From the NCBI RefSeq assembly GCF_042094015.1, contig NZ_JBELDZ010000008.1, positions 1-51,058 of the forward strand: 51,058 nt of DNA, given 5' to 3'. The DNA comes from Aurantibacter sp042094015. GTDB taxonomy: Bacteria; Bacteroidota; Bacteroidia; Flavobacteriales; Flavobacteriaceae. The notes below the pieces were generated by a model, which searched no databases, was not told where the DNA came from, and saw only the letters and a list, made by a program, of their open reading frames with translations. This document shows, piece by piece, positions 24,193 to 31,515 of this stretch. Numbering within the stretch: position 1 is the first letter of the stretch; each line of letters begins with the position of its first letter. A program made the position numbers and the translations under genes.

Positions 24193-24726
24193 TTAATCGA
24201 TTTTCACCTTTTTTGGCGGTTGCATAACTTCACAACAGTTTGGACACGTGCGTTTTTCTTCATCTCCATAGTACTTATCAAAAATTATTGGCATATCAGT
24301 TTCAATATTTTTTACCGTAAAATCTTCCTCATAAAGTTTTGTTGTACAACTTTCGCAAAACCATAGCAAAGCATCTCTTACGCCTTCATGTCTTTGATAT
24401 TCTATAACTAATCCAACCGTATTTGCACCACGTTGTGGAGAATGCGGCACTTTAGATGGTAACAAATAAATATCGCCTTCTTTTATATGTACATCTTTTG
24501 GTGTGCCATTTTCTATAATTTTCAAGACGATGTCTCCTTCAACCTGGTAGAAAAACTCAGGTGTTTCGTTATAATGATAGTCCTTTCTACTATTTGGTCC
24601 ACCAACAACCATAACTATAAATTCGCCATCTTTCCAAACCACTTTGTTTCCAACTGGCGGTTTTAATAAATGACGATTTTCCTCTATCCAAGCTTTAAAA
24701 TTTAAAGGCGAAACTATTTTACTCAT
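24193..24726 (-). CDS. nbaC: 3-hydroxyanthranilate 3,4-dioxygenase
   Basis: This 177-residue cupin enzyme opens the ring of 3-hydroxyanthranilate. Iron ligands His51, Glu57 and His95 (HYNETPE and VPHSPQ) are in the expected places. The bacterial-type C-terminal rubredoxin-like site is intact: CESC at 124-127 and CPNC at 161-164. I set the start at ATG 24726 (MSKIVSPLNF); the frame stays open 31 codons further upstream, but that part is encoded by a palindromic repeat element and does not resemble the family. It sits between the SDR gene and ACMSD. Confidence 0.95.
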   Translation of the reverse strand: MSKIVSPLNFKAWIEENRHLLKPPVGNKVVWKDGEFIVMVVGGPNSRKDYHYNETPEFFYQVEGDIVLKIIENGTPKDVHIKEGDIYLLPSKVPHSPQRGANTVGLVIEYQRHEGVRDALLWFCESCTTKLYEEDFTVKNIETDMPIIFDKYYGDEEKRTCPNCCEVMQPPKKVKID

Positions 24727-24740
24727 AGTATTATTTTTAT

Positions 24741-24829
24741 GGCGTTTCCCTATCGGGCCAGGTTTTTCGTTATATCTTTTTTTGCCATATATGTCAGCAA
24801 AAAAAGGATACCACTTCAACCCTTAACGC
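24741..24829 (-). repeat. Palindromic element in the leader of the 3-hydroxyanthranilate dioxygenase gene
   Basis: An 89-nt element lies 14 nt upstream of the start at 24726. On the minus strand it begins GCGTTAAGGG and ends near AGGGAAACGCC. Its centre has a perfect 9-bp inverted repeat, TTTTTTTGC (24777-24785) and GCAAAAAAA (24797-24805), with an 11-nt loop. I recall similar GCGTTAAGGG...AACGCC sequences scattered through Flavobacteria. It may be a mobile palindromic repeat or a conserved RNA; I cannot tell which. Confidence 0.55.
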
Positions 24830-24877
24830 AAATTCATCAATTTAATAAAATTAACAATAAAAATTGAAAATTCGGTA

Positions 24878-25660
24878 TTATAAACATTTAGTTCTTCCGC
24901 CATCCACAGGAAGATTAATTCCATTAATGTAACTGGCACGTTTGCTAGCTAAAAATGTAATAGCATCTGCTAATTCTTCAGGTTGAGCAAAACGTTTTGC
25001 TGGAACCGCACTTTTCATTGCATTACTTGCTTCGTCTTGAGTTACACCAGTTTTAGCAGATTTGTTTTTTATAATTTCAGCTAAACGATCTGTTCCTGTT
25101 GCTCCTGGTAATACGTTATTAACAGTAACGCCAAATTGTCCAAGTTCGTTAGCTAATGTTTTACTCCAATTGGCAACTGCTCCACGAATAGTATTACTAA
25201 CACCAAGTCCATCTAAAGGTTGCTTAACCGATGTAGAAATTACGTTAATAATTCTACCAAAAGATTCACTTTTCATAAAAGGAACCACAGCTTGTGTTAA
25301 CACGTGATTGCATTTTAAATGCTGTGTAAACGCGTTTTCAAACTCATCTACATCTGCTGCAAATACAGGTCCGCCTTTTGGTCCGCCAGTATTATTTACT
25401 AAAATATGAAATCCGTGATTTTTAGCTATATAGTCAGACACTTTGGCTTTTAATTCTGCTGGATTAGAAAAATCTGCTACAATATAATCGTGAGCTCTTT
25501 GTTGAGGTAATTCAGCTAAAGTTGCTTTTAATTTATCTTCGTTTCTTGCTATTAAAGTGACGATTGCACCTTCGTTAGCTAAAGCCATTGCAGTTGCTTT
25601 TCCTATTCCCGCTGTACTACCGCAAACTAATGCGTATGTGTTGTTTAAGTCTAAATTCAT
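24878..25660 (-). CDS. Short-chain dehydrogenase/reductase family protein with altered active site
   Basis: This 260-residue Rossmann protein has the cofactor motif GSTAGIG at 14-20 and the NNTGG motif (NNAG equivalent) at 89-93. The catalytic Ser is present in VISTS (142-144). The usual YxxxK is absent: the aligned residues are Ser155 and Arg159 in LGVSNTIRGAV. An SDR subgroup with SNxxR in this place exists, so this is probably a true subfamily feature, but redox activity is not assured. It lies 9 nt after the semialdehyde dehydrogenase gene in the kynurenine cluster. No step of the known pathway needs an SDR. Confidence 0.88.
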   Translation of the reverse strand: MNLDLNNTYALVCGSTAGIGKATAMALANEGAIVTLIARNEDKLKATLAELPQQRAHDYIVADFSNPAELKAKVSDYIAKNHGFHILVNNTGGPKGGPVFAADVDEFENAFTQHLKCNHVLTQAVVPFMKSESFGRIINVISTSVKQPLDGLGVSNTIRGAVANWSKTLANELGQFGVTVNNVLPGATGTDRLAEIIKNKSAKTGVTQDEASNAMKSAVPAKRFAQPEELADAITFLASKRASYINGINLPVDGGRTKCL

Positions 25661-25669
25661 TTTTAATTT

Positions 25670-27109
25670 TTAATATTTTATACAAACATTTTTTGCTTCT
25701 GTAAAGAAACGTAAGGCTTCAAAACCGCCTTCGCGTCCAACACCAGAAGCTTTTACGCCACCAAAAGGTGTGCGTAAATCACGCATCATCCAAGTGTTAA
25801 CCCAAACAATTCCTGCTTGTAGATTGTTACTTAGAATCATTGTGCGTTTTAAGTTGTTAGTCCATAGCGTAGCCGACAAACCATACTTAACTTTATTAGC
25901 CATTTCTAAAACTTGTGCTTCAGTTTCAAAAGGCATTATAGTTACTACAGGCCCAAAAATTTCTTCTTGATTAACTCTACAATCATCAGATGTTACTTCT
26001 ATTACTGTTGGTTCAAGATAGTAACCATTTTCGTAACCATTTACAGTGACTTTATTTCCACCGCATAAAACAGTTCCGTTTTCTGTTTTGGCAATCTCAA
26101 TATATTCTTTTACTTTTTCTAAATGTGGTTTTGATACTAATGCGCCAATATTTGTCGCTTCATCTGATGGATGACCAACTTTTAAGGCTTTTACTTTAGT
26201 AACAAAATCTGTTTTAAATTTTTCATAGATAGAAGCTTCAACAAAAATTCGACTTCCGCATAAACAAATCTGACCTTGATTAGCAAAAGATGATCTTACT
26301 GTTGTGTTTAACATATCATCATAATCGCAATCTGCAAATATGATGTTTGGGTTTTTTCCACCTAATTCTAAAGATAATTTTTTAAACATTGGAGCTGCAA
26401 TACGTGCAATATGTGCACCAGTTGCTGTTCCGCCAGTAAAACTAATGGCTTTAATATCTGTGTGTTCTATAATGGCTTGTCCTGTAGTTGTTCCTAATCC
26501 GTGAACAATATTTAAAACACCTTTTGGTAAGCCTGCTTGATTACAAATTTCTCCTAATAAATAAGCGGTCATTGGTGTGACTTCACTTGGTTTAGCAACC
26601 ACGCAATTTCCCGCTGCAATTGCTGGTGCAATTTTCCACGTAAATAAATAAAGTGGAAGATTCCATGGCGAAATACATCCTACAACACCAATAGGTTGAC
26701 GCAATGTATAATTTATAGCGTCTTGACCAACACTTTCGTGACTTTCGCTAGCAAATTGTGTTATGGCATTTCCAAAGAATCTAAAGTTACTTGCAGCTCT
26801 TGGAATATCTACTGCTTTTGCTAAGCTTACTGGTTTTCCGTTGTCTTTACTTTCTGCTTCTGCAAAACGTTGTAAGTTGTCTTCTAATAAATCAGCAATC
26901 TTAATTAGAATTCTACTACGTTCATCTAAAGTAGTTTTTGACCAACTTGGAAAAGCAGATTTAGCAGCTTTATAAGCTAATTCCACATCTTCTTGAGATG
27001 AGTTTGGGATTTGCCCATAAACGTCTCCGTTAGATGGATTGTAATTGTCAATCCAATTGTTGTTAATTGGATTTTTAAATTCCCCGTTTATGTAGTTTTG
27101 TATGTTCAT
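25670..27109 (-). CDS. Aldehyde dehydrogenase, probably 2-aminomuconate-6-semialdehyde dehydrogenase
   Basis: This 479-residue NAD(P)-dependent aldehyde dehydrogenase has the general base Glu248 in LELGGKNPNI and the nucleophile Cys282 in NQGQICLCGSR. Cofactor-binding NLPLYLF and SFTGGTATG are also visible. The family is large; the assignment to 2-aminomuconate semialdehyde comes from its place among the kynurenine genes, where this oxidation follows ACMSD. It lies 9 nt after a lipoprotein gene and 9 nt before the SDR. Confidence 0.88.
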   Translation of the reverse strand: MNIQNYINGEFKNPINNNWIDNYNPSNGDVYGQIPNSSQEDVELAYKAAKSAFPSWSKTTLDERSRILIKIADLLEDNLQRFAEAESKDNGKPVSLAKAVDIPRAASNFRFFGNAITQFASESHESVGQDAINYTLRQPIGVVGCISPWNLPLYLFTWKIAPAIAAGNCVVAKPSEVTPMTAYLLGEICNQAGLPKGVLNIVHGLGTTTGQAIIEHTDIKAISFTGGTATGAHIARIAAPMFKKLSLELGGKNPNIIFADCDYDDMLNTTVRSSFANQGQICLCGSRIFVEASIYEKFKTDFVTKVKALKVGHPSDEATNIGALVSKPHLEKVKEYIEIAKTENGTVLCGGNKVTVNGYENGYYLEPTVIEVTSDDCRVNQEEIFGPVVTIMPFETEAQVLEMANKVKYGLSATLWTNNLKRTMILSNNLQAGIVWVNTWMMRDLRTPFGGVKASGVGREGGFEALRFFTEAKNVCIKY

Positions 27110-27118
27110 ATTGAATTA

Positions 27119-27781
27119 TTAATTCATCAGATGTATTAATACCTTTTCAGCTTTCCATCTCCCATTTTCTTTAGTATAAAGAACTTCTTTAGTATGGCGC
27201 ACATAATAATTAATACTTATGTGTGCTTTGTCTAGTTTTTTGTTGAAGACTAATTTACTCAGGTTTATTTGGTCAGATGTTTTTATTTCAGAATATAATC
27301 TTTTGATTGAATCTTCTGAAACAATATTTACTCTTTTATTATTTTTATCAAAATACCAAATGGTATTCCAATCAATAGATTTATGGCCAAACTTCGAGAG
27401 ATTAGATATTTTTAAATTTTTGTTAGATTTTAATTGGTTAGAGATGTAAGTTGTGTCTTTTTCTTTAAAAATAAAATCTAGATACTCTACAAAGTTAGCA
27501 TCCTTTCCAACAATCACATTTAATCTGATGTCATTTCTATTTCCATTATATTTGTATGGCCAGTAATTTATATATGGCTCTTTTTCAATTGGAAACAATA
27601 AAGAATCATTTTTATTACTCAGTATATCATTCAAAAACTTTAACTTAAATTCATCAGTAATAATTGGTGTTTCAATCTCTTTTTCTTCAATATATAAAAT
27701 AGGTTTATTGGCTTCTGAGTTCTTACAAGAAAAACTTAGTAGTATGAATAGAATTGTGATGTGTTTAAAATTCATCTTCAT
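27119..27781 (-). CDS. Predicted lipoprotein of unknown function
   Basis: This 220-residue protein has a lipoprotein signal (hydrophobic 8-16, then LSFSCKNS with the lipobox Cys at 19). The rest is mixed alpha/beta with charged residues and no motif I recognise. It lies between the RidA-type gene and the aldehyde dehydrogenase, on the same strand and only 9 nt before the latter, so it is transcribed with them. A function in uptake or sensing would be speculation. Confidence 0.7.
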   Translation of the reverse strand: MKMNFKHITILFILLSFSCKNSEANKPILYIEEKEIETPIITDEFKLKFLNDILSNKNDSLLFPIEKEPYINYWPYKYNGNRNDIRLNVIVGKDANFVEYLDFIFKEKDTTYISNQLKSNKNLKISNLSKFGHKSIDWNTIWYFDKNNKRVNIVSEDSIKRLYSEIKTSDQINLSKLVFNKKLDKAHISINYYVRHTKEVLYTKENGRWKAEKVLIHLMN

Positions 27782-27794
27782 ATATAAAACTATA

Positions 27795-27819
27795 GATTCT
27801 GCTTTTCAGCAGAACGACA
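27795..27819. repeat. Palindromic repeat, TTCTGC family, copy 1
   Basis: TTCTGC (27797-27802) and GCAGAA (27809-27814) flank a 6-nt loop, followed by CGACAAA. It matches copy 2 at 28529-28555 in stem and flank (GATTCTGC...GCAGAAYGACAAA). Confidence 0.6.
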
Positions 27820-27875
27820 AATGAACTAGAGTTTATAATTATTACATTTTAAAATTAACAAATTGCTAAATTATT

Positions 27876-28283
27876 TTAGCCTTGTTTTTTATAAGCTGTT
27901 ACCTTAATCTCAATCACTAAATCTGGATGTGGTAATTGGTGTACTGCAACTGTGGTACGTGTTGGTCCAGATTCTTTTTCAAAAAATTCGCCATAGGCTT
28001 TATTGTAACCTGCAAAATCGTTCATGTTTACTAAAAAAGAAGATACATCTACAACGTCTTTTAATGTAGCACCAACTTTTGCTAAGTTGCGTTCTATGTT
28101 TTTAATCACTTCTTGGGTTTGTACATAGGCATCTAAACGCTTTGTACCCATTTCGTCAATAATTTCTACACCAGCTATTGTATTGTCTGGTCTTCTAGAA
28201 CTTGTTCCTGATACAAATATAAAGTCGCCTACTTGTTTTACGTGTGGATATGCGCCTCTTGGTGTTACTATTTTGTTTTCCAT
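27876..28283 (-). CDS. RidA-family protein, probable 2-aminomuconate deaminase
   Basis: This 135-residue RidA/YjgF-type protein has the SGPTRTTVAVHQLPHPDLVIEI signature, shortened here as SGPTRTTVAVHQLP plus DLVIEI, with the conserved Arg and Glu. Known 2-aminomuconate deaminases of the kynurenine and 2-aminophenol pathways belong to this family, and the context supports that role: hydrolysis of 2-aminomuconate to 4-oxalocrotonate and ammonia. Generic enamine deaminase activity is the alternative. I chose ATG 28283 (MENKIVTPRG); an earlier ATG overlaps a hairpin (28290-28307). Confidence 0.85.
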   Translation of the reverse strand: MENKIVTPRGAYPHVKQVGDFIFVSGTSSRRPDNTIAGVEIIDEMGTKRLDAYVQTQEVIKNIERNLAKVGATLKDVVDVSSFLVNMNDFAGYNKAYGEFFEKESGPTRTTVAVHQLPHPDLVIEIKVTAYKKQG

Positions 28284-28289
28284 AATTAT

Positions 28290-28307
28290 TTCCTGCATAG
28301 GCAGGAA
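28290..28307. repeat. Hairpin next to the RidA-type start codon
   Basis: TTCCTGC (28290-28296) and GCAGGAA (28301-28307) form a perfect 7-bp stem with a 4-nt loop, 6 nt before the start codon on the minus strand. It could hinder ribosome entry, or simply be another copy of the small palindromic repeats seen in this cluster. Confidence 0.6.
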
Positions 28308-28380
28308 TCTTATTTTAAGGTTTCTACTATTTTCTCTTTCTGTTCATTTTTCCTTGATGAAAAACGAACCAAAAAATCAA

Positions 28381-28484
28381 ATCAAAATTAGGAAATCGCT
28401 AAAGCGACATTCATTCTCGGAATTTCGTGCTTGAAGCTACGCTTCGCATCTACATTCCTTCATTCATTATTTCTTAATTTTGAT
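28381..28484. repeat. Nested palindromic element
   Basis: Outer arms ATCAAAATTAGGAAAT (28381-28396) and ATTTCTTAATTTTGAT (28469-28484) are complementary at 15 of 16 positions. Inside are TCGCT/AGCGA (28395-28406) and GAAGC-TAC-GCTTC (28433-28445), enclosed by GGAAT/ATTCC. No coding sense is evident. It resembles short mobile palindromic repeats (MITE- or REP-like). Confidence 0.6.
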
Positions 28485-28528
28485 GGTTTAATATCTTATC
28501 CTGTTTTCTATATTCTTTATCTTATTTA

Positions 28529-28555
28529 GATTCTGCGTCGTAGCGCAGAATGACA
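28529..28555. repeat. Palindromic repeat, TTCTGC family, copy 2
   Basis: TTCTGCG (28531-28537) and CGCAGAA (28544-28550) pair around a 6-nt loop and are followed by TGACAAA. It has the same core and right flank as copy 1 at 27795-27819. Confidence 0.6.
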
Positions 28556-28622
28556 AAATATTCAAATTTTAATTTATTACTAATTATTACATTTTCAAAT
28601 TATCTAATTGATATGTTGAACA

Positions 28623-30047
28623 TTAATGATGCATTGTTTTAGCAACCATGTCATCTTCTAAAATGTTATTGGTTTCCGCTATTACTTTGTCTAAAACTAT
28701 TTTTAAAACTGCTTTGTCTTTAAAGTCAATATTTGTTGAGATATCGCCATCAGATAACATATTAAGAATGGCTTTGTCTTGAGCTCTTCCTCTAAGCATA
28801 GCTTCGCGATAACCAATGTTTTCGTTAAAAGTGACTAAGCTGTATTTTGATGAATAATTATTTGGAAACTCTTTTTCTAAAGCCATTTCTATTTTTCTCT
28901 TTTCTTGAAAAATAGCTTGACCAACGTGACTTTTCATTTCGTGAAAATTATCTATTGCTAAATCGGCAATAGCATCGGTATCTTTTTTGCGAGATTGGCT
29001 ATAAGCTTTGAAAACGTCTTCCCAGTTGCCTTCATTTTTATCTAAAAAAGCATCAAATTCTACTACATCTTCAAAAGAAGCATTCATTCCTTGTCCGTAA
29101 AAAGGTACAATAGCGTGCGCCGAATCTCCCATTAATAAGGTGTTTCCTTTGTAGTTCCAAGGCGAGCATTTTACAGTTCCTAATGGTGCTGTTGGGTTTT
29201 CGAAAAAGTCTTCTACTAAATTAGGCATTAGCTCTAAAGCGTCTGGAAATTCTTTTTGGAAGAATTCGGTTACAATTTCTGGTGTTGTTAAATTATTAAA
29301 ATTGTATTCGCCTTCTTCATAACTTAAAAATAGAGTTACTGTAAAACTACCATCTAAGTTAGGTAATGCAATAACCATAAAATCGCCTCTAGGCCAAATA
29401 TGTAATGCGTTTTTATAGGTTTTATAATCCCCATTTTCTGCAGGTAGAATACATAACTCTTTATAACCGTGTGTTAAATATTCTTGCGAATAACTAAATA
29501 AGAACTTACGTTCTGTAACATAACTTTTACGTAATGCAGAACCTGCACCATCTGTTGCTATTATAGAATCTGAAGTTATTTTAGATTCGTCTTTAGTTAA
29601 ATAGTCTTTGTAAATTGCTGTACTATTTTCAAAATCTACCGACTTACATTTTTTGTTGAAATGTATAGTTACATTATCTAATGCTTCAGCTTCATCTAAA
29701 AGTAAAGCGTTTAATCCGCCACGAGAAATAGAGTTAATATATTCGTACTCTCTACCGCTATAATTAGATAAAAAGGTATTACTTTCTCTATCGTGAATCA
29801 TTCTTCCATTCATTGGAATACAAAGTTTTTCAACTTTATCTTCCAAGCCAACCATTTTAATGGCTTTGTTTCCTCTATCTGAAAACGCAAGGTTAATAGA
29901 ACGACCCGCAGAAATATCTGTTTTACGTAAATCTGTACGCATTTCAAATACAGTAACATTATATCCGCGTTGTCCTAATCGCAAAGCGAGTAAACTTCCG
30001 CAAAGACCTGCGCCAATTATTTGTATGTTTTGATTTTTTACTTCCAT
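28623..30047 (-). CDS. kmo: Kynurenine 3-monooxygenase
   Basis: This 474-residue FAD-dependent enzyme hydroxylates kynurenine to 3-hydroxykynurenine using NADPH and oxygen. The FAD motif is IIGAGLCGSLLALRLGQRGY at residues 10-29. The second FAD signature is LLMGDSAHAIVPFYGQGMNA, here with the family's GQG. ATDGAGSALRK also matches. Length is near that of other KMOs. The start is ATG 30047. It lies downstream of kynU, with a repeat pair in the gap. Confidence 0.96.
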   Translation of the reverse strand: MEVKNQNIQIIGAGLCGSLLALRLGQRGYNVTVFEMRTDLRKTDISAGRSINLAFSDRGNKAIKMVGLEDKVEKLCIPMNGRMIHDRESNTFLSNYSGREYEYINSISRGGLNALLLDEAEALDNVTIHFNKKCKSVDFENSTAIYKDYLTKDESKITSDSIIATDGAGSALRKSYVTERKFLFSYSQEYLTHGYKELCILPAENGDYKTYKNALHIWPRGDFMVIALPNLDGSFTVTLFLSYEEGEYNFNNLTTPEIVTEFFQKEFPDALELMPNLVEDFFENPTAPLGTVKCSPWNYKGNTLLMGDSAHAIVPFYGQGMNASFEDVVEFDAFLDKNEGNWEDVFKAYSQSRKKDTDAIADLAIDNFHEMKSHVGQAIFQEKRKIEMALEKEFPNNYSSKYSLVTFNENIGYREAMLRGRAQDKAILNMLSDGDISTNIDFKDKAVLKIVLDKVIAETNNILEDDMVAKTMHH

Positions 30048-30060
30048 ATGTGTGTTTTCT

Positions 30061-30122
30061 GGTTGAGCGTAGTCGAAACCTTAATATTTTAGAATAACCT
30101 CTCGACTATGCTCGAGGAGACA
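30061..30122. repeat. Inverted repeat pair between kynU and kmo
   Basis: GAGCGTAGTCGA (30065-30076) and TCGACTATGCTC (30102-30113) are complementary at 11 of 12 positions. The right copy is itself within CTCGA-6 nt-TCGAG. Such TCGACTACGCTC-type sequences recur in Flavobacterial genomes as I recall. It fills most of the 79-nt gap. Confidence 0.6.
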
Positions 30123-30126
30123 TTCA

Positions 30127-31392
30127 TTATAATAAACCTTTCAATCGCTCCACCATATTATAAACATCTTCAAAAGAGTTATACAATGGTACTGGAGCAC
30201 AACGTATAACATCTGGCTCACGCCAATCTGTAATTACACCTGCATTAGTTAATTTATCATGTAAACTTCTATCCGCATTTTTAACCTGAATAGATAATTG
30301 GCAGCCACGTTCTTCAGGATTACTTGGTGTTATTATTTTAATATCTGAATGATTTAATGCGTTAATTAAAAATTCAAAATAACCTGTTAACTCTTTAGAT
30401 TTAGCAATCATATTTTTAAATCCAGCTTCTTTTACAACATCTAAAGATGCTCTAATTGCAGCCATAGATAAAATTGGAGGATTACTTAATTGCCAACCTT
30501 CTGCGCCTTCTAATTGGTCAAATTCATCTCGCATTCTAAAGCGTGTTTTTTTGTTATGACTCCACCAACCTGTAAAACGATTTAAGTCTTTTCGGTTGGC
30601 ATGACGTTCATGAACAAATGCACCAGATAAACTTCCTGGTCCAGAATTTAAATATTTATAAGAACACCAAACTGCAAAATCTGCGCCTGAATTATGTAAG
30701 TCTAAATCTACATTTCCTGCGCCGTGAGCACAATCGAATCCTACAATACAACCGTTTTTATGTCCTAATTCTGTAATGCGTTTTAGATCGAAAAACTGAC
30801 CTGTGTAGTAATTTACGCCACCAATCATAATTAAAGCAATTTCATCGCCTTGTTCTGCAAGAATGGTTTCTAAATCGTTGTAATTAGCCAATTCTTCGCC
30901 TTCTCTAGCTTTCCATAAAATTAAGCCTTCTTTATCATCGTAACCGTGATGACGTAATTGAGATTCTACCGCATATTTATCACTTGGAAAAGCATCAGCT
31001 TCAATTAGAATTTTATAACGTTTTGGTGTAGGCTGATAAAAACTAACCATCATTAAGTGTAAGTTAGCTGTAAGAGAATTCATTACAATAACTTCTTTTT
31101 CTTTTGCACCAACAACATTTGCCATAGTCTCTGTTAGAAACTCATGGTAATGCAACCAAGGATTTTTTCCTTCAGTATGACCTTCAACGCCTAAATTAGC
31201 CCAATCTTCTAACTCTTGATTGATATAGGATTTAGTGTTTTTTGGTTGAAGACCTAATGAGTTTCCGCAGAAATAAACTAAATCGTTTCCGTCTTTATCT
31301 TTTGGAATATGAAATTGATTTCTAAACGATGCTAAAACATCGTTTTGGTCTAATTCTTTTGCATAATCAAGACCAGTTTTATATTTAGACAC
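30127..31392 (-). CDS. kynU: Kynureninase
   Basis: This 421-residue PLP enzyme cleaves 3-hydroxykynurenine (or kynurenine) to 3-hydroxyanthranilate (or anthranilate) and alanine. The PLP lysine is in WCSYKYLNSGPGSL. FDCAHGAGNVDLDLH holds the conserved Asp and His, and YFCGNSLGLQPK is the N-terminal signature. The start is GTG at 31392, giving MSKYKTGLDYA; there is no ATG before the conserved region. It is the promoter-proximal gene of the cluster. Confidence 0.96.
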   Translation of the reverse strand: MSKYKTGLDYAKELDQNDVLASFRNQFHIPKDKDGNDLVYFCGNSLGLQPKNTKSYINQELEDWANLGVEGHTEGKNPWLHYHEFLTETMANVVGAKEKEVIVMNSLTANLHLMMVSFYQPTPKRYKILIEADAFPSDKYAVESQLRHHGYDDKEGLILWKAREGEELANYNDLETILAEQGDEIALIMIGGVNYYTGQFFDLKRITELGHKNGCIVGFDCAHGAGNVDLDLHNSGADFAVWCSYKYLNSGPGSLSGAFVHERHANRKDLNRFTGWWSHNKKTRFRMRDEFDQLEGAEGWQLSNPPILSMAAIRASLDVVKEAGFKNMIAKSKELTGYFEFLINALNHSDIKIITPSNPEERGCQLSIQVKNADRSLHDKLTNAGVITDWREPDVIRCAPVPLYNSFEDVYNMVERLKGLL

Positions 31393-31414
31393 GTAATTTT
31401 AGTTTTGGTTTCCT

Positions 31415-31422
31415 CAAAAATA
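31415..31422 (-). promoter_or_regulatory. Promoter of the kynurenine cluster (-7 element)
   Basis: The minus strand reads TATTTTTG, 22 nt before the GTG start of kynU. A TTG at 31439-31441, 16 nt further upstream, can serve as the -33 box. This is the likely main promoter for the ~10-kb leftward cluster. Confidence 0.5.
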
Positions 31423-31515
31423 AGAATTATTAATTTACCAATGAAGTGATACAAACAAAAGAAATATGCTTTTGTAATTTCTGAAATCCTTGCGAATTTT
31501 GCAAAAAGTAGAATT

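Larger units (their letters stand above)
28284..28622. other. Long intergenic region filled with palindromic repeats
   Basis: These 339 bases between kmo and the RidA-type gene hold no credible gene. They contain a hairpin next to the RidA start (28290-28307), a larger nested palindromic element (28381-28484) and a TTCTGC-family copy (28529-28555). Confidence 0.7.

Noticed and set aside
24727..24819. Longer N-terminus for the 3-hydroxyanthranilate dioxygenase
   Set aside because: The extra 31 codons are encoded by a palindromic element and do not resemble the family; the ATG at 24726 gives the normal length with His51, Glu57 and His95 in register.
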